This document shows positions 46,940-60,026 of a stretch of 64,000 bases of DNA, piece after piece. A model generated the notes under the pieces. It had not been told where the DNA came from and ran no database searches. It worked only from the letters and a program-made list of their open reading frames with translations. Source of the DNA: Selaginella tamariscina (lineage: Eukaryota; Streptophyta; Lycopodiopsida; Selaginellales; Selaginellaceae); NCBI GenBank assembly GCA_003024785.1, contig PUQB01000092.1, positions 305,001 through 369,000 of the forward strand, in the 5' to 3' direction. Position 1 is the first letter of the stretch; each line of letters opens with the position of its first letter. The position numbers were made by a program, and so were the translations under genes.

Positions 46940-47394
46940 CAATACATGTGTGTATGTATATATGTGTACTAATGTATGTAATGTGTGTGAAATTAATATT
47001 TCATATATACATGTGTATGTATGTATTGTGAGTATGTGAAAACTTAACACTCTCACAAACACACATATGTTAAACCCCTGCATGATTCATATTTTTTTTG
47101 TGTATGTGATACACCCACACCCATATGATAATATAACAAAAGAATATTTATTTAGGGTTAATATATATTTTATTGATTTTAGGGTTTAATTAATATATAT
47201 TTTATTAATAATATTTTATTGATGGTAGAAGAGTAGAATGGTGGTGGAAGATTTGAGAGCAGCGCATTATCACACCATAGATCCACTCTCACAAAAAGGC
47301 AAGAAGGTGTGGTTATGCAAGAAGGCATGGCGGTGCAAATAGGGTTTGAAGGTGGCAGTGCAGCAAGGGTTTGAAGGCGGGATTCACACAAGTA

Positions 47395-49525
47395 AAATCT
47401 TCTCTTTCAAACACACACCTGTATGTGAATGGACATGTGTATTGATATATATAAGTTATTTATCTCTCTCTCACACACGCACACTCTTGTATATACATAT
47501 ACATATATATATGTGTATTTGTATATTATAATTTATTTATTTATCTCTCTCTCTCACGCACACACACACACCTATATATTAATATACATATATATGTGTG
47601 TGTGTCTGTATATTATATTTTATTTATCTATCTCTCGCATGCATAGACTCTACGGTAACACGCTGGTGACTGCTTACTGGATGTTGTTGTATGATATTCT
47701 TAATTTGACATTGGAGACATGCCTTACACACACATGTATATACATATACATGTGTATGTATTTGTATAATTTAATTTATTTATCTATCTCTCGCACACAC
47801 ATGCACACTTCTGTATATACAAATATATATATGTGTATATCTAATTTAATTTATTTATCTCTCTCTCTCACACACACACTATATGTGTATATACCTGTGT
47901 ATTTATAATATAATACATATATATAATTACTTTATCTCTCTCTCAACACACACTCTTGAATGTATATGTATGTGTGTATTTGTATATATGTAATTTTTTA
48001 TCTCACACACACACCTATATATATACGTACATGTGCATTTGTATATATATAAGTTCTTTATTTCTCTATCTATCACACACACACAACTGTATGTATATGT
48101 ACATGTATATTTGTATTTTATAAGTTCTTTATCTCTCTTTATCACACACACACAATTGTATGTATATGTACGTATGTATTTGTAAATTATAATTTCATAT
48201 ATTTCTTTCCCACACACACACATGCTTGAGACAGGGAAGTGATGGTGAAATTAATCCCGCCCACCATTCTAGGAGGCGGGGAAGCATTGACAAAATTAAT
48301 CTTGCCACCCTTTTCTGTTTCAGAGAGTATGGGCGGGATTAATACCGCCAACCAATTTAAGAGGCGAGAAAGCTTTAGTAGAATTAAACACACACATATA
48401 TGTGAATATACCTATATATATAGTTCTTTATTTCTCTTTCACACACACACATATGTATTTATATATACATGTGTATTTATATATTATAATTCCTTAATCT
48501 CTTTCTCTCACACACCTCTCTAAAACAGAGAAGGGTGATGGGATTAATCCCGTTAATGCTTCCTTGCCTTCTAGAATGGTTGGTGGGATTAATCCTGCCA
48601 ACCATTTTAAGAGGTGGGGAATTTTGACGGGATTAAATACACACCTGTATGTGAATGTACATGTGTATTAGTATATATAAGTTTTTTATATATCTCTCTC
48701 ACACATATATATTATAATTTTTTTATCTTTCTTTCATACATACATGTATTTATATGTACGTGTGTATTTGTCTATTATAATTTCTATATATCTATCTCTC
48801 ACACACACATTCTAGGAGGTAGGGAAGTGGTGACGGAATTAATCCCACCACCCCTCCCTGCCTCCTAGAATGGTGGGCAAGATTAATCTTGTCCACAACT
48901 CTTTGAGACGGAGAAGGGTGGCAGGATTAATCCCTGTGTATAAGTATATAAGTTTTTATCGCTTTTGTATTTATATGTACATGTGTATATTATAATTTCT
49001 ATATTTCTCTCTCTCCCACACACACACACCTGTATATACGTATATAAATGTGTATCTCTATATTATAATTAATTTATCTCTCTTTCACACACACACACAC
49101 ACTCTTGAATGTATATGTATGTGTGTATTTGTAAATATGTAATTTCTTTATCTCTCTCACACACACCCATATGTATATTTACATGTATATTTGTATAAAA
49201 AACAATTCTCTACTCTTAAGCCAGCAGGATTAATCTCGCCAAGACGATTCCTTCCCTCTTTAAGCCTTTGTAATTACACACCACACTTGTATGTATATGT
49301 ATGCGTGTATCTTTATCTTTACTCTCTCTCTCTCTCTCACACCTGTATTTATATGTACGTGTGTATCTTTATTATAGACCTGCTAAAGACGATTCATAGC
49401 TTCCTTAGGGTTGGTAGGATTAATTTCCTCTTCGAGCCATAAGCATTAATCCCATGAAACAGTTCCTCCTCTTTTCGGGCCTAACAAAATTAATCCTGCC
49501 AAGACGATTACTCTTCTAGTGGAAT
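47395..49525. repeat. Composite satellite: 70-bp microsatellite units interrupted by decayed palindromes
   Basis: About 20 units of roughly 65-75 bp follow the scheme (CT)n, (CA)n, TGTATATGTACATGTGTAT-type sequence, TATTATAATTT, TTTAT. Embedded in the array are at least ten degenerate copies of GGCGGGATTAATCCCGCC, near 48246, 48286, 48332, 48540, 48583, 48833, 48880, 48917, 49223, 49415 and 49485. Apparent open frames (for example 47429-47908) come from the repeats. Confidence 0.8.
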
Positions 49526-52500
49526 TAATCTTGCAATCTAATTAGTTTATGCACTTCAAAGATAAATATTTATAAACCTTGTAAAGGTTTAATTGTGTAT
49601 TTGTATATTTGGGTTTGTATAAGTGTGTGCATCTTAATAAAATTGTATTCATAGTGTAATATTGTGCAGACTTAATCAAACAAAGTGATTTTGATTATTA
49701 GTACGGAGTCGTCTTCAGATTTTAAGTAAGAAATAAAACAAATTATGTTATACTTGCACATGTGTTTGAAGAACTTATGATTTTTGCATTCATTTATGTG
49801 ACATTAAAGACAAGAAGAGGAGATGGGATTATAGAATTAACTTGGTCATATTTTAAAATAAACGGGAAGCGCATTAGATCAATCATAGTTGTTGGGTGCT
49901 TGATTATTAAATCTACTTTTTATTGTTTTGTTTATCCACGTGATGTGACAAAGATTAATTTGATGAGGGTAGGCTGCAAACCGAGATTGGACGATGCTCA
50001 AAATATATACCTCGTTTCATCCAATGTAACGTTCTTAAATTCGGAGGAGGCCAGATATGACTCAAACCTCTGTCGACTTGCAAATTACAACGTTCACGTG
50101 TTCACTAATGATGTCAACCATGGAGTTTTTCTTTAACTAAACAAAAACCATATATAAAGGGGATCCGATATTATTCTTCGAGGATCTCAATACTCATCAA
50201 GTAGGTGTATTCACAGTATATATTGCTTCATAATATAAAAGATCCATAAAATAAGCAATCGTCCCAACTATCATTGAAGTAGAACACAATAATATTATTA
50301 GGGAGATTGAGAAGGTAGCTCAATCCCAAGTTTTTTACAATTATTTTCAATTTGCTTGGGAATCTTCAAAAGTTAGAAAAGTGTGCCAAGAACACTAGAA
50401 CAATTGTAGTTGGGACTCACACATATTGATTCTGATTATAAGAGAAAGTCTTTTGTCGTTCTATCAATTACACTAGTGGCATCCCATATTGCAATAAGTC
50501 ATAAGGAAATGATGTTGAATGACAGGATTTATAAGTGTAAAGTTAAGTATTGTAGCGTTAACCCTAACTTCAACTATAGACCACTCAACTAGAAACATGT
50601 AACTGATCTCATAAAGAAGATAAAGGACGACAATTGTACATAGTCCCATATAATGCCGTTTTGTGCCCATATTATAAAAGAAAAAAAGGCACTAAGATAA
50701 TGTGGGTGACAACACCAGACCAAATTATGAAGATTCAGACAAAGGGTAAAAAATAAATAAGGTATTACATTATTAACAGCCAACACACGATAATGGCAGC
50801 CTAAGAACTCCTCAATGAACACATGGTAACAAAACTTCTTCTAGCATACCTGTGTGAAGCTAAAAACAATGTTCTCAGGAAGACCATGGTGTCAGAATAC
50901 TTTGCAGATCACCAACTTAGCAGTTGTTTGGTCTGTAGCAAGATCGGCTTTTTTAGCTAAGCTTAATCTCATAACCAAGCAAATATCATAAGCTATCTAC
51001 GGTATGGGATGGTGCTGACACCAACCATTACAATAGCAAAATATAAAAGAAGTTCAAACACACACAATCCATGTGGGTAACTCTTGGGCGGTCGTAAAGA
51101 GCTATTGCAAGGAGAGAACAAAGTGCAAAATACCGGGTAAGAAAATTCTTGGCAGGATTTATCTTGCCAGCATAATAATCTTTAATTAATCCATTTGTAA
51201 AAAGCTAAGGAAATTACTTCAGTTAATTTTGCTTAGGTGGGCAGGAAGGAAACATCCTTCTTGATGATGCTAATTTCTTGTCCCAAGGATAAGGTCTTTA
51301 TCAAATGAGTGGGGATCATGGAATCGCTTGCGAAAAGAACACTAAAAAAAAAGCAAACGAGTGAAGGAAAGAACCCTCAAAGAAGTCTACAAAGAAACCC
51401 AGTAAGATGCTAAAGGTTAAGTTTGTCCAACTTGTGAAGGATGTAGATAACGACTTCAAACTCACATGGTTTAAGCTTATAAATGAACAACAATGGATCA
51501 GATGGATGTGTTAGCTGATTTGGTGGTTAATGGCAAACTACAAATTAATAACAACATTCCCACCTCTCCTTTTCATCTTAAGGCAATGGAGCTAAAGACG
51601 ATTGAACACTTTAAAGAATGGTTGGGAATACACTACCATAAATTGGGTTGAACCTCGGCTCTAGCATACGAGGAGGTTAGCAAATATTTGAAGGTGACAG
51701 ACAATGATATGTTTGTCTAATGGGTAAACCAATTGGAAGATCTGGGCAAGAATCTATTACATATTAATTCTAGAAAGGAGAACATCACGATGACATCTTC
51801 TCTTATGGCAGTCCTTCAGTAAGTGAGAACCGAGTTGAACCTGATAAAAGAGGATGTTACGAATCATTACAAGCCTTACAAATGTTTATTGTCAGATTCA
51901 AGACTTTATGAGGTAACATCACTACTTGTAGAAAATCTTTTCAAATGTTCGTAATGGATCTGTGAGTATCAAAAAATCCATCTTTAGATAGGGCACTAGA
52001 AGATTTAATGGAGAAGCTTAACCGTGCAAGCATGTATAGAAAAGTATTCCTTATTTAATTTTTGCACACTTACATGATACATACATCTTTAGGTATTTAT
52101 TTCTTGATTTTTACTCATGTTATTAATACCTTCACATTTGACTTCGCCAAGAAGAATAAACATCATTGAACTGGATTTTACATGAATGATATTAATCTCA
52201 GATGTATTGATACGTTTATTCACTTGGTTGTTTGGAATGCGCTAAACAATTTCAAACTTCCAATCGATTGGCCAAGCACACAATTTGATTTCAACAAGCA
52301 TTGTAGTGTTGTAGAAGAAGTAATTCATAAAGATTGAATTTTTGACCAACGATTTTGTTATAAACCTCTCAAATATTACGATGTGAGAAAGTAAAGCAAG
52401 TCATACTTCTTCAAGAATGAAAGAATAATTGGGCTTTATTGTGAGATCAATCAATTAAGGATAATGAAGAATGCACATATCTTAGTGGAAAATGACTCTC

Positions 52501-53220
52501 CTTAAAAGGTTTGTTGATCCATCCAATATTTTTGACCCATATTCTGATATTAATACCATGGATGAGCTAGTGAACTATTTAGACACATGCCAGAATCTTA
52601 AATTCTTTTGCAAGCAATATCCACCATATAAAGTATATCCTGGCGCTTTTCTTTCTCATGATTTTGCGTTTTATAAATTAAAAAAAACAACCGGGTGCTC
52701 TATAATGTTATTATCAAGGAACTTCGTTTTTTAAATAGGCCTTTATGCACTCTTGGTCTTATCACAAATGCAACTTCTAACTGCATTCGTGAGAGTATTA
52801 AGTAGTGGCAATAACATAAAGATATCGATCAGAATGATTTCATCAATTTAAAGGGTGATAACTTAGACAAGATGAAGAGATTCCTTTATATGGTTAAGAA
52901 AAAAGTAATTATAAAGGTTGATAAAAAATGATTTCATTTGTAATTATGTTTAAATAATTATTTTTAATTATAGTAATCATTTTTTAACACTCAAAAATAA
53001 TATGAATATTCTAAGATATTTTAAGAATATTCTTTCTTTATGAATATCTTGTTAGAATATAATAATTGTTTTATTATATAAATATTCTTTGTGTATTTCA
53101 GGTTGTAATGTTTATTAAGTATATATTAATATGAAGATTATATTTTTTTGTTGCATATTAGTGTAAAAAGAATAAAGATATATTTTCTAGTAATGATAAA
53201 ATTGATTTTATTAACACTAA
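49526..53220. other. Ruined coding-like DNA, probably old transposon remains
   Basis: Short open stretches occur at 49762-50136 (124 residues), 50410-50592, 51400-51500 and 52492-52734 (starting MTLLKRFVDPSNIFDPYSDI). They are separated by stops and frameshifts, as expected of decayed element genes. I recognise no catalytic motifs. Base composition is less AT-rich than true intergenic DNA here. A lone palindrome relic is at 51151-51168 (GGCAGGATTTATCTTGCC). Confidence 0.45.
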
Positions 53221-53614
53221 GTAAGGTTAATTAAGGATTAATTAATTAATTAATTAATAATTAAGACTTAAATACATTTATTAAAATAATTAAAGCTTAA
53301 GTATTAATTAATAATTTATTTTATATTCCCATTTTCATGTATCATACACAATTTAGTTACAACGTGCATTCATTATACTAAATAACCAACTAGATATCTT
53401 GTCATAGCCTGATCCATGTCTTTCACACCATTAGATTAAAACAAGAACTTGCTTTTGCATCCCAAGTGTCACAACCTTTCCCTTTCTTCTTAAGCCAACA
53501 AATGGTGTTTATGAAAGGGCCCCAGGTCACTAAATGGTGTGCGCTAAACAATTGTTTAGCGCATTCCAAACAACCAAGTGAATAAACGTATCAATACATC
53601 TGAGATTAAAAATT
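52195..53614. repeat. Pair of inverted 55-60-bp repeats 1.3 kb apart
   Basis: 52195-52252 (ATCTCAGATGTATTGATACG.. to ..GGAATGCGCTAAACAATTT) is the near-exact reverse complement of 53556-53614. A further partial copy (TTTGGAATGTGCTAAACAAT) is at 53650. Directly beside the right copy is the palindrome GCGCTAAACAATTGTTTAGCGC (about 53547-53568). This may mark element ends; target duplications were not found. Confidence 0.75.
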
Positions 53615-54536
53615 ATCTAAGGATTAAAAATTATCCAAATTATCCACACCATTTGGAATGTGCTAAACAATTTAAAGAAGGCTTTTTACAATAAATAAAG
53701 CTATTATATCAGTACATCCATGAATTAATGACTTAACCCAATCCAATCTCCCAATATCTTCCAATAAAAGATCAAAAAAACTACATGCATAACATGCAAT
53801 AAACAATTTTGTAAACTCTTCAGTTAACTTCTCTCATCAAAACACAATTGCTAGCATTATTAGTATAACTTGTACAACATTTTGTTTGCCACTTTCTCAA
53901 TCTAGTTCTTAACAAGAGACCATATATAATCTCGTGTTTTCCTTGTAGCACTAGCATCCACAAACCCCAAGATCACAATCCCTTGCATGTTACTTGTCAG
54001 AAAATTAATCATGCCTCCGAAATTTTAATTTGGCCATCCATCTATCACTATCCATACTTTGTTCATCTAACTTTGATATAAGGGAGTCTTACTTCCACAC
54101 TTTAATATTTAGCATCAAGATGTTTCACTTGCATAGACTCATATTTTGAACACACATAAACCTGATTAGGGCCTAACAATAGATATAAACTTCTTATAAT
54201 ATGGCAATCTCAAAGCATTGAAACAACATACATGCATTGTCTAAGAGCTAGATTTGCATCCTTGTATCTTGCATTTACTTAACATTTTTGGAATGTCTTG
54301 ATTTTCCATCCTTCACTTTGAGATTTTAGATGCTAATGAAGAAGATTGTGTGTGCTAGGACTCCTCTCTAGTAGAGGCTTGGGCATTTGATGTATGCACT
54401 TAACCCTCCAACATCTGCTACTTGTACTTGCCCTCAACATTTACTTCATCATGCACAACTATAATAGCAGTAATCACATCTTGATTCATACAAGGGAATG
54501 TCAAACACCACTTAAGCTTTGTATTATCATCCATGT
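53221..54536. other. Intergenic DNA with an inverted match to 57.95-58.03 kb
   Basis: About 53463-53536 (AAGGGCCCCAGG and GGTGTTTATGAAAGGG) is the reverse complement of 57955-58030 (GGGCCCTCTCATAAACACCA). No gene is recognised in the rest. Confidence 0.5.
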
Positions 54537-55084
54537 CAGAGTTTTAACTCGGAGGGCTAACATGTGGCAACACTTGACCGCCAAGTGGCCTTTTAACGTC
54601 AATTCTCTGTGTAAGCAACGCTAAGTCTTCTAAGATGACCCCAAGAGTCTAACACAGATGCCTAATTAAACAAAAGACTTAGAGTCCTACCCTAAGTCCC
54701 CTAGAATGACCATCCCTCGAACCCTAGAGGATATCCTGAGTAGACTTTAAGATCCTATCCCAATAGACCTAGACATGCTCATGCCCTAACCTCATCAAGG
54801 AGATGTGCCTTACATATACCCCCGTGACAAAGCTAAGGCATTGCCACTTACCCCTTAAGAAATCACCCTCATTTGGGCATACAAAACCCTTTAGAGAGAC
54901 AAGGGGTACCCTGAACCACGACTAACACCATAGGCAGACACGAGTGTTCTGCTAAGCAAAACTCCCTAAGATTAAGTTTGGATAACCCTAAGTATATGAC
55001 CTTGCGAGTGCCTCACGAAAGTGCTCTTGCTAACAAGCTTAGGTTGTTCAACCCTGGATTCCAAGGAGAACACTTCCCTAGCCA
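54537..55084. repeat. Repeat shared with 20.5 kb, left flank of the foldback
   Basis: Homologous to 20470-20895 (see that entry). It is GC-richer and less decayed here. It joins directly to the left arm of the inverted repeat, so it may be part of the same larger element. Confidence 0.65.
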
Positions 55085-57870
55085 AGTGTGCCAAAGTACA
55101 CCTAGTTACGAGACCTAACCTCCCTTGAGTCGATGCCCAAGGCTTAGCACCCTAGTGCGAGCACCAACATGCCTTTTTACTAGAGTATCCAACCCCTTGG
55201 CAACAAACTCATGACACAACCCCAAAGGGCATGCCTCAGACATTGTATCGTGTAACGTATAACCCAATGTCATATTTCCATGTGACACTACCTTTCACAG
55301 TGAGGGCTATCATGCCATAGCCCTTAGATTCAAGAGTTGCACCAAGTGCCACAAACATGGCTCTTAAATGCCAACTCTAGAACCCCTTAATGAACCCTCA
55401 GGAACTAGGTAATGTGAACCTGTCAAACAAGATCCTACACCCATAGTTCAACAAGGACATAAATGTGCCTTGCTTGACCATGAGTGCTACACCTAGCTTC
55501 ACATGGAGGAGGAGGCTGGAGACAAGCCTCAACCTCTACCTCTTGGAACGTGCATTTTGACAAGACTTTCCAGGCATGGATTCGCCAACGTTAAAGGTGA
55601 GCTACCCCAAAGGTGGGACGTACCCCTACCATTTGAAAGTACCTTAACGACATAAGATGAAGCTTGCACCGACAGAAGAGCAACGAACTCAGTCATGAAC
55701 CCAGAAGCTCTCCTACATGTACTACTTAATATATGTGACAAAGCCCCCCCCCCCTCCCCCCCTCGTTTTTCGGGCTGGAATAGAATCTCATTCCTAAAGG
55801 GAATATACTTGGTGAGTTAATTAATGACCCATTAACCCCTAAACCCTAACCTGAAGGGTTTAGGGCATGGGTTAGGGCAACCTTAGGGTTAGGTCAACCC
55901 TAAGGGTGTTTCTACCATATCCGACATGCCGAACTTATCGGAACCACCCAAAAACCTAACTAGGACACAAAAAATCAGGGTAAGAGTTTTTTAGAAGGTA
56001 AGTGCTATTTTCGCTTAGAGTTTCTCGCGGTATCAGCCGAACTACCCCTAAACACCTAAGTGCACTAAACGGGGTTGTTTCTCACTACATCTAGGGCTTA
56101 TCAACATAGTTCGGTAGGTAACAACAGACAACATCCAAAGTAAAGAGGAGTCATAGTAAAAACTATGACAATCCACATTAGAACAGCTTATGCATCCGTT
56201 GCCAAAAACATGTCCCAAATGAGCTCTCAATCTTTCTCCTTCCCCATTCTTATAACCACAATGTTTGCATTCCCATTTTTTCTTTCATCTACCCTTGTTG
56301 TATAAGCTTAGTATTATTACCTCAATTTTAGTCTCTTGAATTTGCATTATTTACTTACAATTTTTGGATACTTGTGCTAGGTGTGTCTTAATCACTGTTG
56401 TGTGCTTGATGTGTCTTATTCATTGTTGTAGGTTGCAAACATTTATTAATATTGTGTACATTCTAATATCTTTAGTTGAGTCCGCATTTACAAAATATAA
56501 TAATAGTTTAAATAATGTATGCCTTGAGTCCTTGTACTCAATGTAGAGGTTAGTAGTATTCACAAAGGAGTTAAAATCTTTTTAACAACAAATCAATGCT
56601 TAAGGCTAAGGTTTTGCATAAATTGACATGCCTTGAAGAATATTGCACTCAAATCTAAATGACTAGTACTAGCTATATACATTAAATAACATATCATATT
56701 CCATTACAACTTACCCCTCATTGTCCCTTGGAGTGTGGTTGGTTTGCAGAATTTGTCAAAAACACCCAAGTGTCATAGTTTTTACTATGACTTCTCTATA
56801 ATTTGGATGTTGACTATTGTTACTACTGTATTATATTAATGGATCTTAGATGTAGTAGAAAACATGCCCATTTAGTGCACTTTAGTAGGTCTGGTTGGTA
56901 TCATTAGGTATTTGCAAGAAACTTTATGCGAAGCAAAACGTACATTCTAGAAAACCCACCTTTTAATTTGATGTCCCAGTTAGATTGATTGATTAATGTA
57001 AATGAGTTTGCCATGTTAAATAGGGTAAAAACACCCCTAGGGTTTACCTAACCCTAAGGTTGCCCTACCCTTGGGTGGTAGGAGTTAGATTAAAGGTAAG
57101 CTCATCTAATTGACTAAGGGATTGACATTCTATGCCAGCCCACTTATACATATAAGAAAAGAGGGAGGAGGCTCCATCACATAAATAAGGTAGAGTATGT
57201 AATATAAGAGTTCATGGGTTCCTAATAGAGCTCATTAGTCTTCTACCAGTGCAAGCTTTAGCTTGTCGTCGTTAAGGCACAACCCTCTGTTGTGCCGCCT
57301 CAACTTCCAAACAATAGGGGTACATCCCACCTTTGGGGTAGCCTATCCTTAATGTTTGGTGAATCCATGCCTGGAAAGTCTTATTGGACTGTTCCAAGGG
57401 TCAGAGGTTGGGCTTATCTTCAGTCTCTTTCTCCACGTCAAGCTAAGAGCAGCACTCACAACTAAGCAAGGCACATTCATGTCCTTGTTCAACTATGGGC
57501 GTGGATATTAGCTAACATGGTTTCCTTATCGAGTTCCTGAGGGTTCATAAAGGAGTTCTAGAGTTGGCATTTAAGAGTCACATTCGTGACACTTGGTGTA
57601 ACTATTGAATTTAAGGGGCAATGGCATGATAGCCCACATCGTAGGAGACAATGTCACATGAAGATGTGACACTAGACTTGACGAAACACGGTACAACACT
57701 CAAGGCACACCCTTTGGGATTGTGTCATGGGTTTGTCACCAAGGGGTTGGATACTCTACCAAACAAACATGCTTGTACTCGCACCATGGTGTTAAGCCTT
57801 AGGCATCAGCTCAAAGGAGGTTAGGTCTCATAACTAGGTTTGCTTTTAGCACACTTTGTGTCATAGTTCT
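55085..57870. mobile_element. Large foldback structure: about 1.1-kb inverted arms around a 0.6-kb centre
   Basis: The left arm 55085-56170 is the diverged reverse complement of the right arm 56770-57870. Matching landmarks: GTGCGAGCACCAACATG / CATGCTTGTACTCGCAC; GCAAGGCACATTCATGTCC / GGACATAAATGTGCCTTGC; CCATGCCTGGAAAGTCTT / AAGACTTTCCAGGCATGG; CAACCTTAGGGTTAGG / CCTAACCCTAAGGTTG; GTCATAGTAAAAACTATGAC / GTCATAGTTTTTACTATGAC. No protein is encoded in the arms or centre. The arms are about 75-85% alike by eye. A poly-C run lies at 55745-55763. Confidence 0.8.
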
Positions 57871-58086
57871 AACCTGGTGGTTTGACACTGCCTCGGTAAA
57901 GATTGTGAGATATGTGGGCAAAAGACTCAAGTGTAACTATGTCATTATGACCATGGGCCCTCTCATAAACACCAATTGGCCCTTTGCCTAATTGGCTTAA
58001 GGGGAGAGGGAAAGGCCCTGCCATTTAGTATTAGGGATGAACTTTGAGTAAAGCTCACACCACTAAGGTTGGCGCACTTGTCCAGC
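57871..58086. other. Right flank of the foldback
   Basis: Contains 57955-58030, the inverted partner of 53463-53536. No gene. Confidence 0.5.
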
Positions 58087-58205
58087 CAAGTGGTCACACA
58101 ATGTGGGATCGCCTCTAGGATGGGTGCGAGTCAAGCATAGCATCTCTGGACCACAATGTGAGGATCGCCTCTAAGCTGGGTGTGAGCCAAGCATAGCATC
58201 TTTGG
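58087..58205. repeat. Tandem duplication of a 56-bp unit
   Basis: CACAATGTGGGATCGCCTCT.. and ..CAAGCATAGCATCTCTGGAC recur immediately as CACAATGTGAGGATCGCCTC.. and ..CAAGCATAGCATCTTTGGAA. Confidence 0.85.
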
Positions 58206-58774
58206 AACCACCTTTAAGTTGGACCTTCTAGAGGAAGGCATAGTAGCAACCCTTAGTCTGTGAATGAGGGCATCCACTTTCTCAAATGGGTGGAGAGTGT
58301 CATAAAAACTTAATTACATTCTATTGTGTGCAAGTGAATGGATCAAAAGGCTGAGTACAAAGGATTTGTTATTATGCAAGAAGCCATGGAATTACAAGTA
58401 TGCATTATAAGGGACCCAAATCTTCCTCCCAACTAGGAACATAAAGCAATTGACACAAACAATGTATGTGGCTGCCATGCATATACTCATGATGCCTAAA
58501 ATTATGCAGAAGATGATATAATTGATGTTTTAACATATAATCAACATTTGAGTCCAATTCAATAGGTAAGGAGAAAAAGGACATGGCCACTATGATGAGA
58601 AGTGTTACAAATATTACATTTGTATTGACAAAGACTTTAGAGTCCGAACAATGCAAATAAATGATAAAAATGTCATTTTCACTAAACTTTCTTAAATGCA
58701 ACTTGTTCTCCTTGAAGCTTTAAGAACTTTTTCCTTTGTTTACTTTGTGAAACAAATCTTACTTTGCAGGAATA
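58206..58774. other. Intergenic DNA, no gene recognised
   Basis: The short open frame at 58405-58701 (minus) has no family features and low complexity in part. Confidence 0.5.
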
Positions 58775-59010
58775 GACTATCACTTGATGGGCCTAAGTCT
58801 CAGTTTATGGTTTTAAGTCGCTTCGTGGGCTTGGAGCTTCACTTTCTGGGGCTTTGTGAGGCATGACCCTCACTTCATAGGCATAAAGTCTTAATTTGAT
58901 AGGCTTAAAGGCTCACTTTATAGGGAAAGAGACTTATTTTGTAAAATAAGAGTCTCACTTTATAGGGTAAAAGTCTCAACTTCATGAGAGTGGATAAAGC
59001 TTCACTTCAT
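58775..59010. repeat. Degenerate minisatellite of 20-28-bp units
   Basis: Irregular repetition of a unit close to AGTCTCACTTTATAGGGTAA: successive variants include AAGTCTCAGTTTATGG, GCTCACTTTATAGGGAAAG, GAGTCTCACTTTATAGGG and AAGTCTCAACTTCATGAG, about nine units in all. Confidence 0.7.
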
Positions 59011-59530
59011 TTGAATAACGATTGTTGATTTCTTAGATTTAATGACTGATAATGAAAATACTTAAAATTGTCTTTCCTTATTTAATAATGTAAGGCTCTA
59101 ATAAATTTTTTTTTTATGTGTTATCTGCATTAGTGACCCAAATGCCACAATGTGTTACAACTTAAAGCAAATGAACATTTAAAATAATTTAAACTTATTT
59201 AATTTTTACATAGTAATATGAATTATTCATTCATAATATTTTTTTTCAAAAAAAAATTCAAACTAATGAAAATTTATTCATTTATAAGGGAAAAATGTTC
59301 CTATATATTTAATTATGCAAGTTAAATTATGTATTTACAAAGTGAATTTTAAATTTAACAAACTTCACCATTGAATCCAATAAAATCCAATGATAAACAT
59401 GACAATTAAAAAGTTTCACTTAGTGAAATATGAGTTATTCATTCATTTAAATTTAACAATCAAATACTTTAGCTATATTATTAAATAACACATGAAATTA
59501 CCTTAGGTTGAACTACAAAGATATTGCAAG
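59011..59530. other. AT-rich spacer
   Basis: AT-rich DNA between the minisatellite and the inferred left edge of the DUF7869 element. Nothing recognised. Confidence 0.5.
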
Positions 59531-60026
59531 TTGTAACTAAAATGGGCATGGCTATAGTCCCATTTCCTAATAATTAGCAATTTTAGCTATTTAATTAGCA
59601 TTTTCTAATATTAAAGGAATATTCTTTAGAATATATGTTTGAAAAAGAATATTCTTTAGAATATTCTATTTTGTATTCTACCCTTTAATAAATTATAGCA
59701 TTCATTGAACAAAAATTAATAACATTATAAAAGTAGAATGTATTAAATTATATAATATATTGCCTAATATAACAATTAAGGAAGAGCATAAGAGGTACAT
59801 TATATAAATATTGATGTTGTTATTAAAATATTAATATTTAAATATAACATTATTAATTAAAAATTTGTAGTAATAATATATATATAAAATCCTATAATAA
59901 TATAGTCAATCTTCCATATCATTTTTTAAATTTATATAGTTAAGTATACAATTTGGTACTATTATTAAAGAGTTTATAATAATTATGAATATTAAATATA
60001 TGATATTTTATAATTTTGTAATTGCT

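Noticed and set aside
47429-48868. Several open frames of 84-159 residues in the satellite block
   Set aside because: They follow the 70-bp repeat period and consist of microsatellite translation.
49762-50136. 124-residue open frame that might be a new gene
   Set aside because: No recognisable domain, surrounded by decayed sequence with stops; more likely a transposon remnant.
55529-55741. 70-residue open frame in the foldback left arm
   Set aside because: The matching right arm does not preserve it, so it is unlikely to be coding.
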